From the NCBI GenBank assembly GCA_007122875.1, contig SKSS01000088.1, positions 1 to 34,687 on the forward strand: a stretch of DNA of 34,687 nucleotides. The letters are read 5' to 3'. Source of the DNA: Salinarchaeum sp. Its GTDB lineage: Archaea > Halobacteriota > Halobacteria > Halobacteriales > QS-1-68-20. The notes beneath the pieces were generated by a model. The model did no database searches, was not told the origin of the DNA, and saw only the letters and a program-made list of their open reading frames with translations. Positions 7,518-15,573 of this stretch are shown in pieces (positions within the stretch are counted from its first letter, which is position 1; each line of letters opens with the position of its first letter). A program made the position numbers and the translations under genes.

Positions 7518-8735
7518 TCACTCTTCGAGAATCCAGCCGAACCGTTTCTCCCAGAACTCCTCACTCGGCGGCTTCTTACTGCGGCCGTGCGTCTTCCGGT
7601 CCCGAATCCGTCGCTCCAGTTTGTCCCGGGCTTCGTTGAGGGCGTGCGACGCGCCGTATCCTTCGCCGGACGCGAGGTACATCCCTCGATCGGTGTGAAG
7701 CCTGATTCGGGCAAGCACGAGCGGCGTGCCGCGCATCGTCTCGTCGTGTTCGTGGAGGTGAATCTTCGCGTCGAGCACGCTCATCCCGTGATCTCTGTCG
7801 TCGAACTTCTCGATCATCGCGACGACCTTCTCGTAGTTCATATCGTCGAGCAAGTCGACGCCGTAGAGCTGGACGGCCCGGTTGCCGCCTGCTTCCCACG
7901 TGAGCGAATCGAGGGCGTCGGTCTTGGTCACGATTCCATGAGGGCTCCCGTTCTCGGTGACCACGAGCGACGAGGCACCGATCTCGAACATCTCCTCGAC
8001 GGCCGCGTCGAGCGTTCGGCCCGGCTCGATCGTTCGAACCGGCGAGACCATCACGTCACGGACCGGGAGGTCGAGCATCCGCGCGAGTTCGCCCTCCCGG
8101 GCCCCGAACCCACCCCGGCGCGTCCGGCCGCTGCTTTGGGTGAGTGGACCGCCGAACGAGTCCGTCGCCTCCGGGTCACCCCCCTGACTCCGCGCCATCT
8201 CCCGAATCCGTAGCGATGTGATGTCGTAGAGGCTGAGGATGCCAACGGCCGTGTCGTCCTCGACGACCGGAAGGTGCGTGATCCGATGCTCGCGGAATCG
8301 ATTGACCGATTCGCCGAACTTCGAGTCCGGGTCGACGGTGATCGTCTCCCTGCTAGCGGCGTCGCCAACGGTCACCGCGTCGAGAAACGGGAGCACCTCG
8401 CGAAGGATTCCATCGGCGGTGACGACGCCGATCAACTCTCCGTCCTCGAACACTGGGAGGAGCTGTGAGGCACTGTCGATCATGAGTTGGGCGACCTCAC
8501 GGATGTCGTGATCCGGGGCCAGCCAGGGGACGTTCCACGCGATCGAACTGAGTTTTTCGTTGGGCTGATGGTGCGAACTGGCGAGTTGCCGTCTGGTGAC
8601 GACACCCTCGAACTCGTCGCCGTGTACGACGACACCGTCGACTTCCGTGTCGTCGAAGGTGCCGACGAGTTTCGAGACCCGATCGTCCGGATCGAACGTT
8701 ACATACTCCGTCGAGACAGCGTCAGTGATTTCCAT
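7518..8735 (-). CDS. Four-CBS-domain protein with C-terminal HPF/S30AE-like domain
   Basis: 405 residues from the ATG at 8735. Four CBS repeats are visible: about 1-55 (AVSTEYVTFDPDDRVSKLV), 60-117 (IAWNVPWLAPDHDIREVAQL, with LIGVVTADGIL), 118-180 (DAASRETITVDPD, with AVGILSLYDI) and 222-283 (PVRDVMVSPVRTIEPGRTL, with GIVTKTDAL). A polar Gly/Arg/Ser linker (about 185-220) precedes the fourth. The C-terminal 120 residues (MIEKFDDRDHGMSVLDAKIH, then a LARIRLHTDRGMY strand and a basic tail) resemble the ribosome-hibernation S30AE/HPF fold. CBS pairs bind adenine nucleotides, so energy-state control of a ribosome-binding module is plausible but inferred. It is divergent from the ABC1 kinase gene. 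Confidence 0.85.
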   Translation of the reverse strand: MEITDAVSTEYVTFDPDDRVSKLVGTFDDTEVDGVVVHGDEFEGVVTRRQLASSHHQPNEKLSSIAWNVPWLAPDHDIREVAQLMIDSASQLLPVFEDGELIGVVTADGILREVLPFLDAVTVGDAASRETITVDPDSKFGESVNRFREHRITHLPVVEDDTAVGILSLYDITSLRIREMARSQGGDPEATDSFGGPLTQSSGRTRRGGFGAREGELARMLDLPVRDVMVSPVRTIEPGRTLDAAVEEMFEIGASSLVVTENGSPHGIVTKTDALDSLTWEAGGNRAVQLYGVDLLDDMNYEKVVAMIEKFDDRDHGMSVLDAKIHLHEHDETMRGTPLVLARIRLHTDRGMYLASGEGYGASHALNEARDKLERRIRDRKTHGRSKKPPSEEFWEKRFGWILEE

Positions 8736-9084
8736 GGGCGTTCTGGGTGGTCGTGTACTCGGTGCGCTGTACTCGGCTCCGGTGATGAGGAACGATAGTT
8801 GAGAGTCCGCCGCCAGACGGCAAATACCTTCGCGACATCCTCAGAATGTGGGAATCAACGGGGATGCAGTCGATCCGTTCGCCACCGACCGGTCGGGGGA
8901 CTCATCGGCTGCTCGGACGCCGGTCGGTGATGGACGCGACGTCCGAAACGGACCCTACGAGCGAGAGCGGTGGTGACAGCGGCGAAGACGGCCTCGACGG
9001 CGATCCGGATCGGTGTTCGAGACGAGTCACGTATTTGTGCCGGACGGTCGAATACGGGTCCATGCACGGCACGACCAGCGATCG
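8736..9084. other. Intergenic region between divergent genes
   Basis: About 350 bases between two divergent starts. A plus-strand frame at 8846-9103 has Ser/Thr/Arg-rich composition and no recognisable domain, and it overlaps the kinase start, so it was not called. No clear TATA box, repeat or RNA gene was seen. Confidence 0.4.
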
Positions 9085-10668
9085 ATGCGCCTCCAGCGGA
9101 TGATCGGATTCTTCCGCCGGTATCTCACCGTTCTCATTCGATTGGTTCCGTTCGCGCTAGCCGCCCTTCTGGATCGCCGACGGTTTCTCATCGCCGGGCC
9201 GCCGCGGTCGAGAAGCGAGGAGCATCATCGTCGCCGCGCCGAGCGCATGACGGCAGCGATGCTCGACCTCGGTCCTGCATTCATCAAGGTCGGACAGGTG
9301 CTCTCGACCCGTCCGGATGTCGTGCCGCCGATATACGCAGCGGAGTTCTCGACGCTGCAGGACGAGGTTCCGGAAGATGCCGGTGGCGATCCCCAGCGAG
9401 TCGTCGAGGCGGAACTCGGCGACGACATCGATCTCTCGACGCTCGAACCGGTCGCTGGCGGATCGTTGGCGTTCGTCTACACCGCCGTCGTCGCCGGCGA
9501 ACACGTGGCGTTGAAGGTTCGTCGACCCGGGATCAAACCGATGATCGAGCGCGACCTGCGCGTCGTCCGAGCGCTGGTCCCGCTGATCGGGGCGTTCGTC
9601 GACGAACGCCAGCGGCACTCGCTTCGAAACGTCGCCGACGACTTCGAGGAGATCATCCTCGACGAACTCGACTTCGAGCGCGAAGCCGAGATGATGATCG
9701 AAATCGGCGCGAACGTCGACGACGACCGTGTCGTCGTTCCGGTGGTTCACGAGGAGTACACCTCAGAGCGCCTCCTGGCGATGGAGTACGTCGCTGGGGT
9801 GAGGATCACCGACGCCGAGAGTCTCGCCGACCTGGGGGTCGAACCGGCCGAGATGGCGACGCTGATCGCAACGACGTACCTGAAGATGGGGCTCGTCGAC
9901 GGCGTGTTCCACGCCGATCCTCACCCCGGTAACCTCGCGGTTGACGACGACCGTCGACTCGTCATCTACGACTTCGGGATGAGCCAGCGCCTCACGCCGG
10001 CAGTGCAAGCGGAGATCGTCACGCTCTATCGGGCGCTCGTTCGTCGGGATGTCGATGAGCTGATAAACACGCTCATTGCCCTCGACGTCCTCGATCCGTC
10101 GGTCGACCGTACGGAGGTTCGAGCCGTCCTCACGCTCGTGATCGAGACCCTCGAAGGACATCCCCACGTCACCTGGCGATTGATCGTCACCGAACTCACG
10201 CAGATGCTTCACGACTTTCCGTTCCGTATTCCGCCGAACGTGATGTTGCTCATCCGCGTCGGCACCGTTGCGGAAGGTGTCTGTCGCTCGCTCGATCCCG
10301 AGTTCGACTTCCTGGCGGTTACCAGGACGTTTCTCGTCGATCACGGATTCATCGAGCGCGAACTTCGAGCCGTGATCGAGGAACTCCGTGGGGATCTCGG
10401 GCCGTCGGTTCCCGCCTTGGTCCGGGCCCCCACGAGATTCGATCGCGTGTTCGGCCAGCTAGAGCGAGGCGAACTCGTCGTCCGAACCGCTCCGCTCGAA
10501 CAGGCAGGTGACCGGCGAGCGACCGGCGACGCAGTCGTCGCGGGATCGCTGTTCGTCGCGGCTTCGATCCTCTCGCTCCACGAGCAGCCGATCGGGGCGA
10601 TCGCCGCCGTCGTGGGAGTGTGGTTTCTGATTCGGTATCTCCGCCGGAGCGGACGCGGTCGGACCTGA
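9085..10668 (+). CDS. ABC1/UbiB-family atypical kinase (AarF-like)
   Basis: 527 residues from the ATG at 9085; a GTG at 9013 adds 24 residues of unconserved sequence. The KxGQ motif is FIKVGQVLSTRPD (Lys about 68), followed by the ATP-loop region VAGGSLAFVYTAVV, the lysine strand VALKVRRPG, the ExD motif LDELDFEREAEM, the catalytic HADPHPGN (about 276) and the metal-binding YDFGMS (about 296). The C-terminus has two hydrophobic segments (VVAGSLFVAASILSLH; GAIAAVVGVWFLIRYL), giving membrane anchorage as in UbiB/ADCK proteins. The family supports quinone biosynthesis and lipid handling through an ATPase activity. In menaquinone-using haloarchaea the substrate is unknown. The usual alanine-rich loop is Gly-Gly-Ser here. 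Confidence 0.9.
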   Translation: MRLQRMIGFFRRYLTVLIRLVPFALAALLDRRRFLIAGPPRSRSEEHHRRRAERMTAAMLDLGPAFIKVGQVLSTRPDVVPPIYAAEFSTLQDEVPEDAGGDPQRVVEAELGDDIDLSTLEPVAGGSLAFVYTAVVAGEHVALKVRRPGIKPMIERDLRVVRALVPLIGAFVDERQRHSLRNVADDFEEIILDELDFEREAEMMIEIGANVDDDRVVVPVVHEEYTSERLLAMEYVAGVRITDAESLADLGVEPAEMATLIATTYLKMGLVDGVFHADPHPGNLAVDDDRRLVIYDFGMSQRLTPAVQAEIVTLYRALVRRDVDELINTLIALDVLDPSVDRTEVRAVLTLVIETLEGHPHVTWRLIVTELTQMLHDFPFRIPPNVMLLIRVGTVAEGVCRSLDPEFDFLAVTRTFLVDHGFIERELRAVIEELRGDLGPSVPALVRAPTRFDRVFGQLERGELVVRTAPLEQAGDRRATGDAVVAGSLFVAASILSLHEQPIGAIAAVVGVWFLIRYLRRSGRGRT

Positions 10669-10909
10669 GAACGCCGCTCTGCGCCTCGGCGTCTCGATTG
10701 CTCGAACATGGTCGTCTCACTCACGATCGGCTCCCATCGATCCGGATTGGTGGATACCTGATTGGACCGGGGCGGGCCGCCGACCGTCCCGCACGCATCC
10801 GGCGAGTCCACCGGACCAGTCGAACGGTGACGCACCGAACCGCCGAACGGTAGTCCCCCGACCCCGTCAGACCAAAACACATAGCATTCGAGGCGGCCAT
10901 CGTCCAGCC

Positions 10910-11407
10910 ATGACACTCAGAGCGCGAGAGATCATGACGGGGGACGTAGAGAGGGTCGATCCCGACGATCGGGTGAGCGACGTGCTCGACCGGCTGGCTC
11001 GCGTCGACTTCAACGGCTTCCCGGTCGTCGACGGGGACGACCGCGTCGTCGGGATCGTCACCCAGGGGGATCTCGTCCGGCTGTTTCGCGCGCCGGATCG
11101 GGTCGTCTGGATCCCGATCGGCGTCCCGCCGTTCAGCGAGACGCTCACCTACGCGGTCGATCTGTCGCTCGGCGACCTCGACATCGGAGCCGACCTCGTC
11201 TCGAACGCCCGCAAGCCGATCCGCGAGTTCATGACCGAGGACGTGGTGACCGTGCAGGCCGACACGTCCGCCGAGGAGATCCTCTCGATCCTCGCCGACG
11301 AGGAGCGCGACATCAACCGCGTTCCCGTCCTCGACGACGATCGACTCGTCGGGATCGTCACCCGGGAGGACCTGCTGCGCGCACTCCGAGACGAAATCGA
11401 GTGGTAG
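10910..11407 (+). CDS. CBS-pair domain protein
   Basis: 165 residues and almost nothing but two CBS motifs: residues about 5-62 (REIMTGDVERVDPDDRV, with VVGIVTQGDLV) and 100-160 (IREFMTEDVVTVQADTSAEE, with LVGIVTREDLL). Between them is an insert of about 35 residues containing a hydrophobic/Pro patch (VVWIPIGVPPFSET), seen in stand-alone CBS pairs. Such proteins bind AMP, ATP or SAM and usually regulate a partner. No partner domain is fused here. A weak TATA-like AACACATAG lies about 29 bases upstream. Confidence 0.88.
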   Translation: MTLRAREIMTGDVERVDPDDRVSDVLDRLARVDFNGFPVVDGDDRVVGIVTQGDLVRLFRAPDRVVWIPIGVPPFSETLTYAVDLSLGDLDIGADLVSNARKPIREFMTEDVVTVQADTSAEEILSILADEERDINRVPVLDDDRLVGIVTREDLLRALRDEIEW

Positions 11408-11468
11408 GCGACCGGTTCGACCGCCGATCGTCGACGGCTGGGATGCGAATCGATCGATAGTCACGCAC

Positions 11469-12005
11469 TCAGACCAACCCGGCCACGTCCTCCGTGAACG
11501 CCTCCACATCGTCCCAGTTCGTGTACTCGTAATCTCGCGACGTGTCGGTGTCTCCGCCGGCAGCGCTGGCGATCCGCTTCATCACGAACCGCTTGATGCG
11601 GCCGTACTGGCTATACTTGAGCGCGCCCGCGACGGCGAACGTTCGGTCGGGGTTCCAGCCCGTTTCGTCGAGGAACCGTTCGAGCATCTCCCGTACCGTC
11701 TCGCGGGCTTCGGGATCCGACTCGGCCGCCGTGAGGCTCACCGAGAAGAACGCCGATGGCGTTCGGTTCAGGTCGTCGACGTGTGTTCGAACGAACCGGG
11801 TGACGTACCGCTGATGTTTCCCGACGTGGATCGACGCGCCGACGACGGCGGCGTCGTACCCCGAGAACGAGAACCCCTCCGGCGGATGCCGCGCGTGGAT
11901 CAGCGTCACGTCGTGACCGCGCTCGTCGAGTCCGTCCCCAATCCGCTCGGCGATCGTCGCGGTCTGTCCCTCGCTCGACCCGTAGACGACGGCGATCCGG
12001 GCCAT
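11469..12005 (-). CDS. hemG: Flavodoxin-domain protein, HemG-like protoporphyrinogen oxidase family
   Basis: 178 residues from the ATG at 12005, which overlaps the upstream gene's stop (ATGA). It has the flavodoxin fold: the FMN phosphate loop YGSSEGQTATIAERI at the N-terminus, then AAVVGASIHVGKHQRYVTRF and SAFFSVSLTAAESDPEA, which are characteristic of the HemG subgroup (menaquinone-dependent protoporphyrinogen IX dehydrogenase), and a C-terminal YGRIKRFVMKRIA helix. In HemG this helix region helps membrane and quinone interaction. Archaeal members may act on another substrate, as the haem routes differ. It is probably co-transcribed with the LLM oxidoreductase. Confidence 0.8.
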   Translation of the reverse strand: MARIAVVYGSSEGQTATIAERIGDGLDERGHDVTLIHARHPPEGFSFSGYDAAVVGASIHVGKHQRYVTRFVRTHVDDLNRTPSAFFSVSLTAAESDPEARETVREMLERFLDETGWNPDRTFAVAGALKYSQYGRIKRFVMKRIASAAGGDTDTSRDYEYTNWDDVEAFTEDVAGLV

Positions 12006-12991
12006 CACCGATCACCGCCCCGTTCACGGTCGAGGTGTGGAAGCACGTCATCCCCGAACGTCTCGATGAACGCCCCTTGATTCCGGCAGACGTCGTGCAG
12101 GACGACCCGATCGACGTCGAGGTCGAGATCCCGGCGAAGCCACGTCACGTGCTCGTCGGGATTTGCGGAGACGCGCACGTTCTCTGCGACCTGCTCATCG
12201 TCGATCCCCTCGGCCAGCTCGTCGTACTCCGCCGGCGTTCGCAGTTCCTGTGTCACCGGTCCCGGCACGCAGTTCGTCCGCCACTGGTCGTGCGCCCCGT
12301 CGATCGCAGTCTTCTCATCCTCGGCGTACGCCAGTTGCACCTTGAGCGCGATCGGCTTCTTCGGGGCGTGCTCGCGAAACGCCTCGACGCGCCCGGCGAC
12401 GGCGTCGTGATCCGGCGTGGCGATCGTAATCAGCCCGTCGACCCACTCACGCTCGCCCAGCCAGCGGGCGGTCGCTTCGGACAGGGCAGCTCCGTACAAC
12501 GGTGGGGGCGAGTCGGGCCGGCTGTAGAGTCGCGCCCGTTCCGCGGTGATTCGCCCGTGGTGGGTCACCTCCTCGCCATCCCACAACCGGCTCATGACCT
12601 CGGCGGACTCCTCCAGTCGGGCGTTGCGTTCGTCCTTCGGCGGCCATCGCTCACCCGTGATCCCCTCGTTGAGCAGTTGGCCGCTCCCGACCGACAACCA
12701 GAACCGCTCCGGATACAGCGAGCGGAGCGTCGCGGCCGCCTGTGCGACGACCGCCGGGTGGTACCGATAGCCCGGCGCGTTGACCGTCCCGAACGGCAGC
12801 GAGGTCGCCTCCATCGCGGCTCCCAACCAGGACCAGACGTGCCCCGATTCGCCCTGGCGTTCGCTCCACGGATGGAAGTGATCCGACGCCAGCACGCCGT
12901 CGAAGCCGTGATCCTCGGCATGCTGGACGTACGCCAGCAACTCGCTCGGCGAGAACTGTTCGTGTGAGGCGTGGTAGTAACACTCGGTCAT
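12005..12991 (-). CDS. LLM-class flavin/F420-dependent oxidoreductase
   Basis: 328 residues. It is a luciferase-like monooxygenase TIM barrel of the F420-dependent glucose-6-phosphate dehydrogenase-like group. The N-terminus has HASHEQFSPSELLAYVQHAE and the cofactor motif ASDHFHPW, followed by GTVNAPGYRYHPAVVAQAAA, RFWLSVGSGQLLNE (with an 'N' turn after the glycines) and a C-terminal ENVRVSANPDEHVTWLRR. These fit the TIGR03885-type family. F420 rather than FMN is likely as cofactor in an archaeon, but this is inferred. The substrate is unknown. It is translationally coupled to the HemG-like flavodoxin (4-base overlap), suggesting a shared redox role. Confidence 0.87.
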   Translation of the reverse strand: MTECYYHASHEQFSPSELLAYVQHAEDHGFDGVLASDHFHPWSERQGESGHVWSWLGAAMEATSLPFGTVNAPGYRYHPAVVAQAAATLRSLYPERFWLSVGSGQLLNEGITGERWPPKDERNARLEESAEVMSRLWDGEEVTHHGRITAERARLYSRPDSPPPLYGAALSEATARWLGEREWVDGLITIATPDHDAVAGRVEAFREHAPKKPIALKVQLAYAEDEKTAIDGAHDQWRTNCVPGPVTQELRTPAEYDELAEGIDDEQVAENVRVSANPDEHVTWLRRDLDLDVDRVVLHDVCRNQGAFIETFGDDVLPHLDRERGGDR

Positions 12992-13109
12992 TCGTGCGTT
13001 TCCCTCCCCGGTCGGTGGCGGTCAGCGTCGTGTCTGAAACCCATGGGAACCCCCGCGTTCGCCCCACGACGTGGACCCTGTTGTAGGTTGGTACCGATCG
13101 TGTTCCCGG

Positions 13110-13856
13110 TCACTCCGCGTGATCGGCGGAGTTGTCCCGCGGATCGTATCCCAGCACGTCCCGTGCCCGCTCGATCGAGTAGTACTTTCGGTCGTTGTCG
13201 GAGATGCCGTAGACGACCTCGTAGCCGTACTCGGCCTCCAGACAGCGCTCGAAGAGATGTGCACAGTCGCGGTAGGAGAGCCACATCGCCTGGCCGCGTT
13301 CGTAGTCCTCGGGTGGGTGGCCCTTCGTGAGGTTGCCGATTCGGACGCAGACGACCGAGAGTCCGTGTGCGTCGTGGTAGTAGCGCCCGAGGGTCTCGCC
13401 GGCGGCCTTCGAGACGCCGTAGAGGTTTCCGGGCCGGGGAAGTTCGGTGCCGTCAAGTCGAAAGTCGTCGTGGGCACGGTAGAGATCGGGCGTTCGCTCG
13501 TCGGTCTCGAACGCCCCGACGGCGTGGTTCGAGGAGGCGAACGCCACCCGCTCGACGCCGGCGTCCACGGCCGCTTCGAAGACGACCTGCGTGCCATCGA
13601 TGTTGTTCGTGAGGACGCTCTCCCACGGGGCTTCGGGGCGTGGATCGCCCGCCAGGTGGATCACGGCTCCGACGCCCTCGACGGCCTCGCGGACGGCTTC
13701 GCGGTCGGTCACGTCCGCGACGACGGTCTCGCCAGGTACGTCGACTTCGGGCGGATAGCGGTCGAGCAGTCGCCAGTCGTACTCGTCGCCGAGGTCCGCG
13801 AGGATCGCCTCAGCGACCCGCCCGGACGCCCCCGTGAGCAACACCGGATCGTCCAT
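13110..13856 (-). CDS. azf: NAD-dependent glucose-6-phosphate dehydrogenase (Azf)
   Basis: 248 residues, SDR/epimerase fold. The Rossmann motif LLTGASGRVAEAIL is at the N-terminus, then ADVTDREAV, VIHLAGDPRPEAPW, the serine strand FASSNHAVGAFET and the catalytic NLYGVSKAAGE (YxxxK). WLSYRDCAHLF and YGISDNDRKYYSIERAR match what I recall of Haloferax volcanii Azf, which starts the haloarchaeal oxidative pentose phosphate pathway by oxidising glucose 6-phosphate with NAD+. The C-terminus stops shortly after GYDPRDNSA and looks somewhat shorter than the Haloferax protein. A CCTATTTGGG box about 28 bases upstream supports a leaderless start. Confidence 0.88.
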   Translation of the reverse strand: MDDPVLLTGASGRVAEAILADLGDEYDWRLLDRYPPEVDVPGETVVADVTDREAVREAVEGVGAVIHLAGDPRPEAPWESVLTNNIDGTQVVFEAAVDAGVERVAFASSNHAVGAFETDERTPDLYRAHDDFRLDGTELPRPGNLYGVSKAAGETLGRYYHDAHGLSVVCVRIGNLTKGHPPEDYERGQAMWLSYRDCAHLFERCLEAEYGYEVVYGISDNDRKYYSIERARDVLGYDPRDNSADHAE

Positions 13857-13880
13857 TCAGTTGGGGACAGGGACGGCCGT

Positions 13881-13890
13881 CCCAAATAGG
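13881..13890 (-). promoter_or_regulatory. TATA-like box for azf
   Basis: CCTATTTGGG on the minus strand, centred about 29 bases before the azf ATG. The spacing fits a leaderless haloarchaeal transcript. Confidence 0.5.
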
Positions 13891-14067
13891 GTGCGGTTCC
13901 GACCGTGACCGGACGCGCTCGATCTCGATCTCACTCGACGGCGTGACACGTTCACCCTCGACCGACGCCATGGCGCGCGCTGGGCCGCGTACGCGAGCGA
14001 CAGCGAGCGTCGCGGCCGACCGTCGTGCGAGGGATGAGGAGGAACGAGCCGGACGGCTCGTGACGAC

Positions 14068-14406
14068 GAATCGGCTGGGGAGGCGTGTGGCCCTCAGTAC
14101 GCCCGTGAGTTGTACTCTGCCCTGCCCCTGGCGACCGGCCGACAGGGAGGGTATTCCCCACCCGAACCCCACCGATCCCGTCGGCTGGCACGCGAAACAC
14201 TTTCGAGGCAGGATTCGATACACTGGACATATCCAGCTACATGGAAGTAACCTAAATAGATGGGTGAAAAAATTTTTTCAGTTATCTCCTGTTATATTCT
14301 GGTCCACTGGGAACCATCGGCGGGGGTTCGCGTCACAGCATCGGTGTTCGATGTAGGCACCGCGAGTCACGACACCACCGAGGGCCACACACCTCCCAAC
14401 CGATTC
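14068..14406. repeat. MITE-like unit: ~27-base inverted repeats around an AT-rich core
   Basis: The left arm at 14068-14095 reads GAATCGGCTGGGGAGGCGTG and then TGGCCCTC. The reverse complement of the right arm, 14380-14406, is the same except for two C/T changes and one missing G. The arms enclose about 285 bases with no open frame of note and a clearly lower GC core. This layout fits a non-autonomous element or a dispersed haloarchaeal repeat. No target duplication could be identified. Confidence 0.55.
14265..14280. repeat. 16-base perfect A/T palindrome
   Basis: TGAAAAAATTTTTTCA, perfect dyad, at the centre of the AT-rich core. It could be a protein-binding site, bent DNA or a bidirectional T-tract terminator. 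None of these can be chosen from sequence. Confidence 0.7.
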
Positions 14407-14502
14407 CGTCGCTCGCTCCCTGCGGTCGCTCGCGCGCCACCCGCACGAGAGTAAAATGCGAAAATCGAATCCCCAAACGGGGTCGGAATCCGGTGTCCAG
14501 TC

Positions 14503-15117
14503 TCAGTTCACGATCCGGGCGAACGCGAGCGTGCCGCTCACGTTGTCCACGTAGATCGTCGGTTCGTCGCCTTCCTTCGCCCCTGAGACGAAAATCGTGT
14601 ACTTGCCGCGTTCGGCGACGCCGTCGCCCTTTCGGCCGGTGCCCGTGATCTTCACCTCGTACGTCTCGCCCTCCTCGACCGCCTCGCGGGACTGGTGGGT
14701 TCGGCTTCGAGCGGTTCGCTTCGCGACCGGGCGGACGGCACCACAGGCGTCACACTTCAGCATCGGCGTGCGATCCTCGCGAACCAGCCGGGTGTCCGGA
14801 AGTCCACACTCGCCACAGCGGACGAACTCGTCGACGTACTCCTCGACGACCGCGTCGAGGTCGGAGCCCGTGAACCGACCGTTGTACCGGCCCCGCCCCT
14901 CCGAGAGCGACCCGGCCGTCGCCAGCGCCTTCTGGACGTGCCGGTGGAGGTGCTCTGGCTCCCGGTTGAGCGCGTCGGCGACCGACGAGAGGTTCGTAAA
15001 TCGGGTGAACGCACCGTCGGGCTGGGCGTTCGCGGGCGGTACGTCGAGTCGGTCGTCCCCGGTCGTGATGTCCGGCGTGTTCTCGATCGCGCGATCGAGA
15101 AGGGAATCGTACTCCAT
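14503..15117 (-). CDS. eif2b: Translation initiation factor aIF2-beta with C-terminal TRAM domain
   Basis: 204 residues. The N-terminal helix and central alpha-beta domain of aIF2-beta are present (ANAQPDGAFTRFTNLSSVAD; EPEHLHRHVQKALATAGSL; GRYNGRFTGSDLDAVVEEYV). They are followed by the C4 zinc ribbon CGECGLPDTRLV and CDACGAVRPV (about 103-130). The last 65 residues (EEGETYEVKITGTGRKGDGV through to TLAFARIV) are a TRAM domain, a small beta-barrel RNA-binding module. The fusion is known in haloarchaeal aIF2-beta. The protein is part of the heterotrimer that brings initiator tRNA to the ribosome. It is divergent from mptD, with a CTTTACG box 26 bases upstream. Confidence 0.93.
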   Translation of the reverse strand: MEYDSLLDRAIENTPDITTGDDRLDVPPANAQPDGAFTRFTNLSSVADALNREPEHLHRHVQKALATAGSLSEGRGRYNGRFTGSDLDAVVEEYVDEFVRCGECGLPDTRLVREDRTPMLKCDACGAVRPVAKRTARSRTHQSREAVEEGETYEVKITGTGRKGDGVAERGKYTIFVSGAKEGDEPTIYVDNVSGTLAFARIVN

Positions 15118-15138
15118 GCTCCCGGCAGGGTCCCGTCA

Positions 15139-15145
15139 CGTAAAG
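15139..15145 (-). promoter_or_regulatory. TATA-like box for eif2b
   Basis: CTTTACG on the minus strand, centred about 25 bases before the ATG at 15117; consistent with a leaderless transcript. Confidence 0.5.
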
Positions 15146-15216
15146 ACGTTCCGTGCGTCGACTCCCGCGCTCCGACGACCGGAATCACCTTTGCTGGCCC
15201 GCCCGACGCTCGACGC

Positions 15217-15573
15217 ATGACCGACGAGCCACCGACGACGGCCCAGGAAGCCTGCTTCGAGGCGGGCGTGAAGTTCGGATCGCTGTACCACCAGTTCGCC
15301 GGCACGCCCGTAAGCCCGGAGAGCGCGGCCAGCCTCGCCAGCGCTATCGAGGAGAGCATCGAGAATCAGCCAGCCTGCCGGGACGTGACGGTCGACATCC
15401 GCGAGGAAGTGCTGGCGGAAGCCTGTGAGACCGACCACGGCTACGTGGAGTTCACCGGCCGGTTCGCCGACGTCGAGGTGACGATCGTTCACGACGGCGT
15501 CGAGGTCATCGCACGGATGGCGATGGACGACGGCTATCCACTCATGCGCGTCGAGTCCGTCGACGAGACGTGA
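15217..15573 (+). CDS. mptD: Archaeal dihydroneopterin aldolase family protein (MptD-like)
   Basis: 118 residues. The pattern CFEAGVKFGSLYHQFAGTPV, SPESAASLASAIEESIENQP, then alternating strands (VTVDIREEVL; GYVEFTGRFADVEV) fits the archaeal PF04038 family. Its Methanocaldococcus member MptD cleaves 7,8-dihydroneopterin to 6-hydroxymethyl-dihydropterin on the way to tetrahydromethanopterin or folate. The length (about 120) is normal for the family. Haloarchaea use folate-type pterins, so the same aldolase step is expected. It is divergent from eif2b, sharing a 99-base promoter region. Confidence 0.8.
   Translation: MTDEPPTTAQEACFEAGVKFGSLYHQFAGTPVSPESAASLASAIEESIENQPACRDVTVDIREEVLAEACETDHGYVEFTGRFADVEVTIVHDGVEVIARMAMDDGYPLMRVESVDET

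Larger units (their letters stand above)
13857..14502. other. Gene-free region containing an inverted-repeat unit
   Basis: About 645 bases between azf and the aIF2-beta stop. No supportable gene was seen. It holds imperfect inverted repeats at 14068-14095 and 14380-14406, with an unusually AT-rich core at about 14215-14310. Sequence outside the repeats is rich in simple GC repeats such as CGCTCG. Confidence 0.6.

Noticed and set aside
8846-9103. 85-codon frame in the divergent gap before the ABC1 kinase
   Set aside because: Low-complexity Ser/Gly/Arg composition, no homology recognised, and overlap with the kinase start region.
12035-12967. 310-codon plus-strand frame opposite the LLM oxidoreductase
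   Set aside because: Antisense shadow; Arg/Val/Leu-rich without any recognised motif.
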